Of a stretch of DNA of 64,000 nucleotides, positions 47,059 through 58,690 are shown piece after piece. The position numbers were made by a program, and so were the translations under genes. The first letter of the stretch is position 1, and every line of letters begins with the position of its first letter. The notes below the pieces were generated by a model. It was not told where the DNA came from. It saw only the letters and a list, made by a program, of their open reading frames with translations, and ran no database searches. The DNA comes from Henckelia pumila (taxonomy: Eukaryota; Streptophyta; Magnoliopsida; Lamiales; Gesneriaceae): positions 6,076,001-6,140,000 of the forward strand of contig NC_133123.1 of NCBI RefSeq assembly GCF_033568475.1, in the 5' to 3' direction.

Positions 47059-50000
47059 TTACCCGAACAACTCCGGGTAGCGAGTCCTCATGTCTGCCTC
47101 GGTCTCCCAAGTAGCTTCCTCCTCTGAGTGATTCAGCCACTGGACTCTGACCATCGGTATGACCCGCGTCCTAAACCTCCGCTCCTCCCTTGCCAAGATC
47201 CGCACTGGCCTCTCCTCATACACTAGATCTGGTGGCAACTGCAAGGGCTCGAAATCCAACACATGCGACGGGTTGGAGACATATCTCCGAAGCATGGATA
47301 CATGGAAAGCGTTGTGCACTGCCGCTAGCCCTGGTGGTAGAGCTAAACGGTAGGCCAACGTGCCAACTCTCTCCAAGATCTCGAATGGCCCTATATACCT
47401 CGGATTAAGCTTGCCTCTCCGGCCAAAACGCACTACTCCCTTCATAGGTGACACCTTCAGGAATACGTGATCACCTACAGCGAACTCCAAATCTCGTCGT
47501 CTGGCATCTGCATAACTCTTCTGCCGACTCTGAGCAGTCCTCATCCGATCTCGAATCTGAGTCACAATGTCAGCTGTCTGCTGCACAATCTCAGGACCCA
47601 GTAAAATCCGCTCACCAACCTCATCCCAATGCACAGGAGATCTGCATCTCCTCCCATACAATGCTGCATAAGGAGCCATACCTATAGACGACTGAAAACT
47701 ATTGTTATAGGTAAACTCCACTAATGGCAGTCTAGTCTCCCAAGAGCCCCGAAAATCAATGACACAAGCTCTCAGAAGATCCTTGAGAACCTGGATCATC
47801 CTCTCAGACTGACCATCTGTCTGGGGATGAAATGATATACTGAACAAAAGCCTAGTCCCCAAAGCTGTGTGCAGACTCTTCCAAAACGCAGATGTGAATC
47901 TCGGATCTCTGTCTGACACAATAGACACTGGTATGCCATGCAGTCTAACAATCTCTCTGATGTAAAGCTCTGCATACTGTGTCAAAGAATAAGTAGTCCT
48001 CACCGGCAAGAAATGAGCTGACTTGGTGAGTCTATCCACAATCACCCAAATCGCTGTGCAACCTCTGGCACTCCTCGGTAAGCCAACTACAAAGTCCATC
48101 GTAATATTCTCCCATTTCCATTCTGGAATAGGAAGAGGTCTAAGAAGTCCTGCTGGACGCTGATGCTCTGCCTTGACTTGCTGACAAGTCAAGCACTCTG
48201 ACACCACTCTCCCGATGTCACTCTTCATTCCGGGCCACCAATACAATAGCTGCAAATCTTTGTACATCTTCGTACTTCCGGGGTGAATGGAGTACGGAGA
48301 TGTGTGAGCCTCTGCTAAAATCTCAGCTCTCAACTGATCGACGTTCGGTACCCATATCCTACCACGGTACTGAACGATACCATCCACCACTGTATACAAG
48401 AGGTTACCCCTGGCCTCATCTCTCTTTCTCCATCGCTGCAACTCCTCATCAGTAGACTGTCCATCCCTAATCCGATCTCGCAGAACTGGCTGCACCGTCA
48501 ACACTGACAAGCTCGGTGCAAGACCACTCGGATAACACTCCAAGTCAAATCTCTGAATCTCGCTCTGTAGTGGTAACTGTACGGTCAAACATGATACCAC
48601 TGACGACTTCCGACTCAAAGCATCGGCCACTACATTAGCTTTACCCGGATGGTAGCTAATGTCACACTCATAGTCCTTCACCAACTCCAACCATCTGCGC
48701 TGTCTCATGTTCAACTCCTTCTGTGTGAAGAAGTACTTGAGACTCTTGTGGTCTGTGAAAATCTTGCATTTCTCTCCATACAGATAGTGCCTCCAGATTT
48801 TCAAAGCGAAAACCACTGCTGCTAACTCCAAGTCATGCATCGGATAATTCTGCTCATGCACCTTCAGCTGCCTCGACGCATACGCAATAACCTTACCACA
48901 CTGCATAAGCACTGCGCCTAAGCCTAGTTTAGACGCGTCGGTGTACACCACTAACTCCTCGTGTGGTATTGTCATCGCTAACACTGGTGCAGTAGTGAGT
49001 GCTTCCTTCAGCTGATCGAAGCTCCTCTGACAGTCTGAACTCCAGATAAACTTCGCATTCTTCTTGGTCAAGGAAGTCAAGGGTACTGCAATAGAGGATA
49101 AACCCTTGATGAACTTCCTATAATACCCTGCCAAACCCAAGAAACTGCGAATCTCTGAAGCATTCTTCGGAATACCCCAATTCTGCACTGCCTCAACCTT
49201 AGACTGATCAACTGCAATCCCATCCCTCGAAATAATGTGGCCAAGAAATGCCACCTGCTCAAGCCAAAACTCGCACTTGCTGAACTTGGCATACAACCGA
49301 TGCTCCCTCAAAGTCTGCAAGGCTGTCTGAAGATGCTGTCTATGCTCCTCGATGCTCCTAGAATAGATCAAGATATCATCAATGAAAACTATGATGAACT
49401 GATCTAGATACGGCTGAAAGACTCGGTTCATGAGATCCATGAAAACCGCTGGAGCATTGGTCACCCCAAATGGCATCACTAAGAACTTGTAATGCCCATA
49501 TCGTGTCCTGAAAGCAGTCTTGGACACATCTGCATCTCTAACACGCAACTGATGATAACCAGATCGCAGGTCGATCTTGGAGAACACCGAAGCTCCCTGC
49601 AACTGGTCAAATAAATCCTCTATCCTCGGCAGTGGATACTTGTTCTTCACTGTGACCCTGTTGAGCTCTCGGTAATCAATGCACAGTCTCATACTGCCAT
49701 CCTTCTTCTTCACAAATAACACCGGAGCTCCCCACGGAGAAAAACTAGGACGAACAAAGCCTTTCTCTAACAACTCCTGAATCTGCTCCTTCAACTCTTT
49801 CATCTCGGTAGGAGCAAGTCTGTACGGTGTCTTAGAGATAGGCATGGTGTCTGGCACTAAGTCGATGCTGAACTCCACATCTCTCACTGGTGGAATTCCT
49901 GCAACATCCTCCGGAAAGACATCCGGAAAGTCACGAACCACCTCTATCTCTGATAATGATCTGCTAGATGGCTCTGAAGTCGTGACGATACTCGCTAGAA

Positions 50001-50432
50001 ACCCCTGGCAACCCCGTCTCAACAACTTCCTCGCCTGAATATGAGATATCACCTGAGGAATATCACTGCTCTGAGATGCATGAAAAGTGAATGGGTCGCC
50101 TACTGTAGGTCTCACTGACACTGATCTCCGACGAAAATCAATCGAAGCTCCATTGACTGTCAACCAGTCCATGCCCAAAATCAAATCGAATCCACTCAAT
50201 GGCAAAACCACCACATCTGCTCGAATGGAGTATCCCTGCAGCTCCAACTCCAGTCCTCGAATGACCTTCGAGGTAGAAATAATCTGCCCTGACGGCATAG
50301 TAACATCATACCCACTGTCACTACTCTCAGGTGTGATGCCTACCCGCCTGATAAACTCCAGGGAGATAAATGAATGCGTAGCCCCTGAATCTAGCAACGC
50401 AAATGTGGAGTTGCCTCCAACTAGAATTCTCC
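47059..50432 (-). CDS. pol: Inner Gypsy pol: protease, RT, RNase H, integrase, chromodomain
   Basis: An uninterrupted pol frame of about 1,123 codons, which makes it potentially functional. In order: aspartic protease ([12 protein letters not shown], near the start), reverse transcriptase ([20 protein letters not shown], catalytic [10 protein letters not shown]), RNase H ([30 protein letters not shown]), integrase zinc finger ([11 protein letters not shown]), catalytic core ([30 protein letters not shown]), the GPF/Y module ([10 protein letters not shown]), and a C-terminal chromodomain ([24 protein letters not shown]). There is no ATG ahead of the protease motif and the frame is closed upstream by TAG at about 50468. 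Translation therefore needs the exon junction described for 50433-50635. It copies the element's RNA to DNA and inserts it in the nucleus. Confidence 0.95.
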
Positions 50433-50635
50433 CTGCACGCAGAAAATTCCCAACAATTTCATACCACTACTAAATTTTCCCCAACGAGTCACTACTAATT
50501 CTTAATTCTAATCACAAGTAAAACATGCTTCCTATTCTAACATGCAGTTAAATAACCCAAATAACAACAAATTCCAAATTAAAGACGAAATTTTAACCAA
50601 AGGAAAATTATTAAAATGTTAGGGGTAAGATATAC
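50433..50635 (-). other. Putative gag-pol intron of the inner Gypsy element
   Basis: 203 bp with donor ACCG|GTATAT and acceptor GCGTGCAG|GG on the minus strand. Splicing joins ...SLIT to [18 protein letters not shown] in frame, the usual zinc-knuckle to protease spacing. Unspliced RNA hits TAA 17 bases into the intron (50619-50621) and would give Gag alone. The segment is AT-rich, unlike its GC-richer flanks. The outer element has no such gap. Confidence 0.65.
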
Positions 50636-51656
50636 CGGTGATCAAGGAGGTGTCTGGATCTACCTCCTCGGCCTGCATCACAAACACCCTACCAGCGGTG
50701 TTCTTCTTCCTCGGGCAGTTAGCTATCTGATGCCCTGGCTCCCTACAGTGGTAGCAAACTCCTGCTCCCAATAGACAAGGTCCCGAATGCATCTTCTGAC
50801 ACTTCGGGCAAGTAGGATAAGCTATGGCATTAGGGGCCCCGCCCCTCTGCTGTTGTGGCCTCTGCTGTGGATTCGGGCCCTTAGCCGGCCCTGTAAACTG
50901 CTTCTTCGCAGGAGGCTGCGAAGATGGTCGCTGATACCCAGCTTGAAACTGCCTCTTCCCTTGCTGCTCTCTCTGAATCTCTCTCCGACCCTCCTCGGAA
51001 CGCAAGGCTCTACTGACTGCAGACTCATAAGTAAGGACGTCTGCCATGCGAACATCATGCTTGATATCCGCCCTCAAACCCTCCACAAACTGCCTCAACT
51101 TCTCTGGTGGACTATCTTAAATCAGAGGCACAAAGCGACAGCCCCTCTCAAACTGACTCACGTACTCGACCACTTTCTTGTCCCCCTGACGGAGACTCAT
51201 AAACTCTCGGATCATGCGACTGCGCACATCCTCTGTGAAGTACTTGGCGTAGAAGATACGCCTAAACTCTATCCACGTCAGTGTAGGAAGGTGAACTCCC
51301 CTGACAGCACCCTCCCACCAAAGCGCTGCGTCACCCCTCAGCATGTACGTCGCACAGTTCACCATGTCGGTGTCTGTGATCCCCATATAAGCAAAGATGG
51401 ACTCTAGAGAGCGAATCCATCCCTTAGCCACCAAAGGATCGGTGGTACCAACAAACTCCTTGGGTACCTTCTTCTGGAACCTCTCAGCAACGTCCTCCTC
51501 ATGGGACAACCTAGGACGAGTAGCCTGCTGCTCTAACAGAGCAATAATCCCTGCCATCATATTCGCATTGGCCTGCTCCAATGCTGCTAGAGGGTTCTGC
51601 GGAGGTGGAGGTGTAGGTGGAGATCCCCCACGTCTGTTCATCGGTCTGGGAGGCAT
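50619..51656 (-). pseudogene. gag: Inner Gypsy gag with one internal stop
   Basis: Gag starts at MPPRPMNRRGG (51656) and includes the retrotransposon gag domain (ALWWEGAVRG, FRRIFYAKYF, FMSLRQGDKKVVEYVSQFE). It is broken by an in-frame TAA at 51117-51119, just after RFVPLI, then continues in the same frame (LRQFVEGLRADIKHD) to a Cys/His-rich end with a CCHC zinc knuckle (CYHCREPGHQIANC). The single nonsense change stops full-length Gag, so this copy would need Gag from another. The terminal stop at 50619 is inside the putative intron. Gag forms the particle and packages RNA. Confidence 0.9.
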
Positions 51657-51828
51657 TCTGCACCACCACATATTTCTTTACGTAAATCGCCATGCATAAC
51701 TAAGTTGTTTAAAATTAATGCTAACTTAAATTCTAAAAATTAAATCATGCTATAAACACTTAAAACTTACAGACCGGTAGCGTGGATTTCTGAGCTCGCA
51801 TAGCAGTAATGACCCCTCCAAGAACCGT

Positions 51829-51840
51829 GCTCTGATACCA
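51829..51840 (-). other. Inner Gypsy primer-binding site (tRNA-iMet)
   Basis: On the minus strand TGGTATCAGAGC, matching the 3' end complement of plant initiator tRNA-Met, two bases from the 5' LTR. Confidence 0.9.
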
Positions 51841-51842
51841 AC

Positions 51843-54486
51843 TGAAACGACCCTAACTCTCTAATTATAAATAAATATGCGAATTTTTTTTTTTATATTC
51901 CTACTAAATAAAATATGCACATATATGCCCATACATACATGCACAGAATAAAAAGATTTAAAATAAATAAATAAATAAATAACTTAAATAAAATTGCATT
52001 CTTTAAATAAAATAAATATCAAAGTCAAACATTTAATTAAAAATACTGCAATAGAAAAATGATGTAAAATTTGCATGCACAAAAAATATTCAAACCACAA
52101 CCACTGAAAAATAATTAAAAAGTGTAACGTGCTGACATAACTAAAACATGCAATATGACTCAGACATCTATCACGGTCACGGGGTCACTGCATGTCCGCT
52201 CATATGTCCTCGCCGCCGGTAAGAGCTACATCCTCCTCTACGAACTCACCTGCACCATACCAGTGTAGTGAGCCTAGAGGCCCAACATGCTAACATAACA
52301 AGGGTTTAAAATAATTTAAAACAATTAAATATTAATACATAACATATACATGAATGAGCATGCTTAAAAATATCATGGCATAAACATAACTTAAATTAAC
52401 TTAAATAACATAATACATACATATTGTTGAGCAGTTAAATTTCTAACATTGCATGGTTGTATCCGTAGTGTAACCTTAAATCATACATTAAATACTGATC
52501 AGCGTGGAAACCAACGTACGTGGCGGTGACGAATCACCTCTTAAATTGGCAGTAAACTGTCCTTCAATAGTTCACATATGGGGACGAATCCCCCTTAAAT
52601 TGTCACACTACTTCAACTTCCAACATAAAATATTTTATTATTGCTCAACCTTAAACATTTAATTATGCATAAAATTATTTCATGAATGCATGTACTTAAA
52701 TAAAATGTGTGTCCTTCATATATATTTAATTTAATTTCTTACTAACATATAAATATTAAAATAACTTCAATGCATAAAAATAATTAAATATATAATCAGG
52801 ACACATGCAAATTTCTCATGGATTGTACCGGACTGCTGGCCCTAACACTCAAGCCCAATTTCTTAAATCTGGCCCAATAACATACTTAAGCCCAATAACA
52901 TTGTTCTAAGCCCAATTAAAATAATTTAAAGCCCATAAAACATTCTAGGCCCAATAACAACTTAAACTGGCCCAATGGGCCCAAAAGCCCAAATACTGGC
53001 CCAATAACTTTCATGGGCTCAAAAGCCCATAAAATTAATGGACTAACTTAATTAAAATTTTAAAAGCCCAAATAAAATTATTTGGGAGTCCAAATAATTT
53101 TATTTCTAATTAATTGGCCCAAAAACCAATTAATTCATAAAATACTTTAAAAATAAAAAGACTCGAGCCCGGCCCACAGAACCCGGACCCGGACCAACTT
53201 AACCCGACCCACTACTCCACTGACCCGACCCGGGACCACAGACCCGACCCGGAACCAAACCCTAACCCTAAACCCGACGCCCCCCCCCTTACCCTGCAGC
53301 CCACGGCCGCCGCGAGCAGCAGCCCTTTAGGGGTTGCTGCCGCCTCGCTCCGGCCGCCCCTGGCCGGAGTGCCGCCGCCCGGACGTAGCCCACGTCTGGG
53401 CGGATTGAACCTAGCCCAGCCCCGGTCCCCATGCACCCTAGCCAAGGAACCCGAAGCCCCTTAATCCAAAACCCTAGTCTGCTTCTACCATGGAGCCGAC
53501 CACCTCTTGGCTTGATTCTAGGCTCGTTTGGCTCGAGCCCCTCGAGCCACTTGAGCCTAGACCGACCTTAGACATCCTATCAACCATGACCAGCAGCTAG
53601 AACGATCCATGCCAAGGAAAATCGTGAGAATGATCAAGCAAAATGCCTAGACAAGTCTCAAACCTCAAAACCGAAATATTTTCCTTGAAAACTTGAAGAT
53701 TCGATGCACAAACAATACACACGCAATAATAACTGATAGGTATGAAAAATAGGGAAGAAAATCATGCCTTGCACCGAAGAAATCGATTGAGCACGTACGT
53801 AGAACGTTTCCGGGACGACGGGACGAACACACCTTCGAAGCTTTAAGAAAATCGAGCTATGGAACCTCCTAGGCTTGTTGATCGAGAAGAAGATGAATAA
53901 TGGGGGAGAGGGAGGCGGCTAAGAGGGGTAATCGGTTAAGGGTTTGGGTAGATTAGGTTTTGGGGTTTTTTGTTTAATTAAAATAGGTTTTAGGATAATT
54001 AAAAGTTTTAAATATAAAACATAAAATTTTAAAACTCTAAATAAAAGTTAAAAAAATCTGATAACTTAAACTAGATAATATAAAAATCCCGAATTTACAA
54101 ATTTAGGGAATTTTAAAAATAATTAAAAGTCATTAAAATGGCTAAATTTGGATAAAAATGGACTCCTAAAATTATATAAAATTAAATACTAAAAATTTTG
54201 AGATAATAAAACTCAAAATAATATTTTAGGGCTCTAAAAAGGCTCATGAAATTAATTGGCTAGAAAGTTGTCATCTCGTCTGTCCACGGTCCCGTCTACG
54301 CGATAACATAATTAAAATACTAAAAATCATAAAAATCACTAATTATGAGTTAAATGCTTAAAAAATAAATTAAATTATGCACAAATAATTCACATAATTT
54401 ATTTAACCCATAAATCTAAACTTTAAATAATTAAATTTCCTAATTATGCATGCGGATTTACGTATTTAAAAATACCGGGTGTTACA
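51843..54486 (-). repeat. Inner Gypsy 5' LTR
   Basis: 2644 bp, the promoter-bearing LTR for minus-strand transcription. Contains the GCCCA-rich cluster at 52830-53130 and the GC-rich block with CCCTAACCCTAA (53258-53290). Near-identical to the 3' LTR apart from short indels and scattered substitutions. Confidence 0.96.
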
Positions 54487-57400
54487 TCATCACCTTCCGG
54501 AAAGGTGACACACGCAAGAAAACATACTCTCCTACCTCAAAATGAAGTGGCCTGCGGTGAGTGTTCGCGTAGCTAGCCTGTCGATCCTGGGCTGCCTTAA
54601 TCCTGCGTCGGATCAACTCTACTGCATCAATCATCTGCTGAATCATCTGAGGACCCTCAACCTGACGCTCGCCAACCTCGTTCCAAAACAAAGGTGTACG
54701 ACAACGGCGTCCATAAAGAGCCTCAAATGGTGCCATGCCAATGCTGCGATGGAAACTATTGTTGTAGGCGAACTCCACCAATGGTAAATGATCATGCCAC
54801 GCTGGACCAAAATCCATCACCGCCGCGCGAAGCATATTCTCTAAAGTGCGAATAGTACGCTCCGACTGTCCGTCCGTCTCTGGATGATAAGCCGTACTCA
54901 AGCTCAAAGTAGTACCAAGGGCTCGCTGGAAACTACCCCAAAATCTTGAGGTGAATCTCGGATCTCTATCGCTGACAATGCTCAACGAAATCCCATGCAA
55001 TCGAACAATCTCTCGCACATACAATTGCATCATCCTATCAAAGGTGTAATCGCGGTTATAGGGAAGAAAATGCGCTGACTTCGACAACCGATCCACGACA
55101 ACCCAAATAGCATCACAATTCCTGGAAGACATAGGCAAGTGGGTGACAAAGTCCATCGTCACATGCTCCCACTTTCATTCAGGAATCTCTAAGCTATGAA
55201 GTAACCCTCCGGATCGTCTAAACTCTGCCTTGACTTGTTGACACACAAGGCATCGGGATACGAACTGATAAACGCTGCGCTTCATCCCTTTCCACCAAAA
55301 TCGAGTGCGAAGATCCTTATACATCTTCATGCCGCCTGGATGTACAGAGAATCGACTGCGGTGAGCTTGCGATAAGATCTCATCCCTCAAAGTAGAATCC
55401 TCGGGTATCACAACTCGACCAGAAAGACACAACAGACCGTCTCCTTGCAGATGAAAACCAAAAGTATTATCACCTTCAGCCAGCCGGGCCAACTTCTGAG
55501 TCTTCAGATCAGAATTCTGAGCTTCCCGGATTCGTCTGTATAGCGCTGGCTCTGCAAGCACAGAAGAGACACGAATCCCTTGTTATTCTTTCTTATGACG
55601 GAACGTGAATCCCAAAGAACAATACTCCTCCACTGCCCTTGAAACCGAACTGGTACGAAGGGAACTCACATAAACTTTGCGACTAAGCGCATCAGCAACG
55701 GGATTAGAAGAACCTGGATGGTACTTGATCTCACAATCGTAATCCTTCAACAGATCCATCCAACGACGCTGCCGCATGTTCAACTCAGCCTGAGTGAACA
55801 GATACTTCAAACTCTTATGATCGGTGAAGATCTCGAATCGTTCTCCGTACAAATAGTGACGCCATATCTTAAGAGCAAAGACAATGACTGCAAGCTCTAA
55901 ATCATGTACGGGATAGTTCTCCTCGTGAGTCTTCAGCTGTCTGGAGGCATAAGCGATCACGTGGCCATTCTGAGTCAACACACACCCCAAACCCTGGAGA
56001 GAAGCATCAGTGAAGACTAGAAAACCACCTGATCCAGACGGTAAGGCAAGAACTGGAGCTGTCGTCAGACGACGTCTCAACTCACAAAAACTATCTTCAC
56101 AAGCATCAGACCAAACGAAAGAAACGTCTTTCTTCGTCAACTGAGTTAAAGGCTTAGCTATCTGAGAGAAATTCTTCACAAAACGACGATAGTATCCTGC
56201 TAAACCAAGGAAACTACGAATCTCAAAAGCTGTAGTCGGACGTGACCAATTCAAAATAGCCTTTGTCTTGCTAGGATCAACAGATACGCCCTCCTGAGAA
56301 ATGACATGACCAAGGAACACCACTCGGTCAATCCAGAAGTCACACTTACTCAGCTTCGCGTACAACTGTCTCTCCCTCAAGACCTGCAGTACAATATAAA
56401 GATGGTAGGCATGCTCATCCATGCTGCGAGAGTACACCAAAATGTCATCGATGAACACCACCACGAACTTATCCAGAAAGTCACGGAAAACTCTGTTCAT
56501 CAGATCCATAAAAATAGCTGGATCATTCGTCAAACCAAACGGCATCACTAAAAACTCATAGTGTCCATACCGCGTACGAAATGCTGTCTTAGGAACATCC
56601 TCTTGTCGAACTCGCAACTGATGATACCCAGACCGAAGATCAATCTTCGAATAGCCAGATGTACCCTGCAACTGATCAAAGAGATCATCTATCCATGGAA
56701 GAGGATACTTATTCTTCACTGTCACCTGATTCAACTGACGGTAATTGATACACAATTGCATTGAACCATCCTTCTTTTTGACAAACAGTACTGGGGCTCC
56801 CCATGACGAAACACTAGGTCTAATATAACCCTTATCAAGAAGATCTTGCAATTGCTTCTGCAACTCTTTCATTTCTGACGGTGCCAATCGGTAAGGAGTT
56901 CTGGAAATCGGTGCAGTCCCTGGCACTAACTCAATGACAAACTCAATTTCCCTTACTGGTGGCAAACCTGGAATCTCATCCGGAAAAACATCTGGAAAGT
57001 CACGAACCACTGGTATCTCTCGGATATCTGGCTCTCCTAAGGATGCGTCAATGGCGTAGATAAGGTAGCCTTCCCCGCCAGACTCTAAAGCACGCCGGGC
57101 CTTCAGAGCTGAAACCACTGGCATCGGGGGTCGCGCTCCCTCACCATAGAAATACCATGACTCATCATCCTCTGGACGAAACTGAACAAACCTCTGATAG
57201 CAATCCACTATCGCTCGATAGGTAGTCAATAGATCTATTCCAATGATGCAATCAAAATCCTCCATCGCTAGAATCATTAGGTTCGCACTAAGCTGATGTC
57301 CCTCAAAATCTAAAACACAACCCACAACTAGACGCTTGGCTAAAACCTCGCTCTCCATAGGAGTAGAAACCACTAGCAACACGTCTAAAGGAATAAACGG

Positions 57401-57643
57401 CAATCTATACTTCTTAGCAAAACGTGCTGAGACAAAATAATGCGATGCACCGGTATCAATTAAAACATATGCAGGAAAACCACATAAACTACAGATACCT
57501 GCAATCATCCGATCGCTGTCAGCCTCTGCCTGCTCCTGGTTAAGCGCAAAGACCTGACCCTTGGTACGTGGTCTCAACGAAGAGTGACCCCGAGAAGGAG
57601 TCTGAGTAGGCTGTCTCTGAGACTGCTGCGGATGCTGGCGCTG
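54487..57643 (-). pseudogene. pol: Outer Gypsy pol, decayed (5' piece)
   Basis: Protease ([12 protein letters not shown]), reverse transcriptase ([24 protein letters not shown]), RNase H ([21 protein letters not shown]), integrase zinc finger (CLVCQQVKAEF) and core ([30 protein letters not shown]) are all recognisable in one frame. It is broken by TAA at 55583-55585 and TGA at 55175-55177; the latter is a Trp codon (EWKWE) in the inner element. At 54487 the frame is cut by the inner retrotransposon right after SPFRKVM and resumes at 44371. RT also reads LCINYRQLN where LCIDYRELN is usual. Not functional. Confidence 0.92.
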
Positions 57644-58613
57644 CTACGAATACTGCTGCTGGAAAGGTGGCCGCTGGTACTGAGGTGGCTGAACAGATGC
57701 TTGAGAACCTCCGGAACCACTCGCTGCCCCAATCAGCATAGAACAATCTCTCTTCATGTGACCCTCCTGGCCACACTGGAAACATGCAGTGGTTGATCGC
57801 CCACACTGCCCTGGCAGATGTCTGCATCGGCACTGAGTACACCGATTCGGTCTCTGTCCACCAAAACGATGCACCCCACCAGATCCAGAGGAAGAAGAAG
57901 AAGTACCTCCTTGCTTCTTGAAGGAGTGTCCTCTTGGACCCAAAGGACTAGAGCTCGCTGGCCTGGAAGAAGAAGAGTAAAGTCCTCTGTTCCTCCGAAT
58001 ACTATTCTCAGCCTGGCGACAACGGTCCACAAAATCCTCGTAAGTCCCATCGCCGCCCACAGCAACCATACGATGAATGTCAGGGTTCAATCCTTGAAAA
58101 AAAATGATCAAACTTCGCCATAGAACTATCAACAATATGAGGACAAAAGGGTAGCAGATCAAAGAACTTCTGCTGGTACTCCTCGATCGTCATCGTCCCC
58201 TGTCGTAAACTCAACAACTCACTGAATTTCGCCTGACGAAGAGCTGGAGGAAAATAAAATCTCTGATAAGCAGTACGGAACTCCACCCAAGTAACTGCAC
58301 CTCTGGCTGCTATGAACGGTGCGGAAGTAGATCTCCACCACTTCCTTGCTTTGCCCTCAAGCATAAAGGCAAGAATCTCCATCCTATCCTCAGCCGTGCA
58401 ACGGAACTCCTGGAAGCACTGCTCCATCCTCTCCATCCAATCCTCCGCCTCTTCGGCTGTCTCACCACCCGTCAAAGGCTTCGGGCTAACTTCTTTGAAT
58501 CTACGCATGCTTACTCGCCTGCGCTCCTCGGGCTGTCCCCGATGTCTACGATCATCTGGATCGCCCCAACGACCGCCGTCTATGCTACCGTGACTCTCGT
58601 CGTAATCTGCCAT
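57644..58613 (-). pseudogene. gag: Outer Gypsy gag, frameshifted
   Basis: Starts MADYDESHGSIDGG (58613), has the gag domain (KARKWWRST, FSELLSLRQGTMTIEEYQQK) and ends with a CCHC knuckle (CFQCGQEGHMKRDC). A run of eight T (sense; 58097-58104) marks a one-base indel: the first frame ends 58080, while the downstream gag text continues in the next frame (GLNPDIHRMVAVGG). An in-frame TAG (57644-57646) then separates gag from pol. Pol otherwise follows with no intron-like gap. Confidence 0.9.
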
Positions 58614-58674
58614 CTGTTACATAAGAACAGATAATTACTTAATCCGCTTTACGATATTCCCAGTGCAATGCGTC

Positions 58675-58686
58675 GCTCTGATACCA
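58675..58686 (-). other. Outer Gypsy primer-binding site (tRNA-iMet)
   Basis: TGGTATCAGAGC on the minus strand, four bases from the 5' LTR. Same primer as the inner element. Confidence 0.9.
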
Positions 58687-58690
58687 AAAA

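Larger units (their letters stand above)
44372..54486 (-). mobile_element. Inner Ty3/Gypsy chromovirus, young, nested in the outer integrase
   Basis: 10.1-kb LTR retrotransposon on the minus strand. LTRs 44372-47013 and 51843-54486 begin TGAAACGACCC and end GGGTGTTACA. Perfect 5-bp target duplicates TCATC flank it (44367-44371 and 54487-54491). PBS and purine tract are present. Pol is a single intact frame; gag has one TAA stop. LTRs differ by few bases and some homopolymer indels. The chromodomain and long LTRs suit the Tekay/Del clade. A 203-bp GT-AG gap separates gag from pol. Confidence 0.96.

Noticed and set aside
47159-47687. Plus-strand frames opposite the Gypsy pol (also 49844-50473 and 57584-58593)
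   Set aside because: Antisense shadows of GC-rich pol and gag coding DNA.
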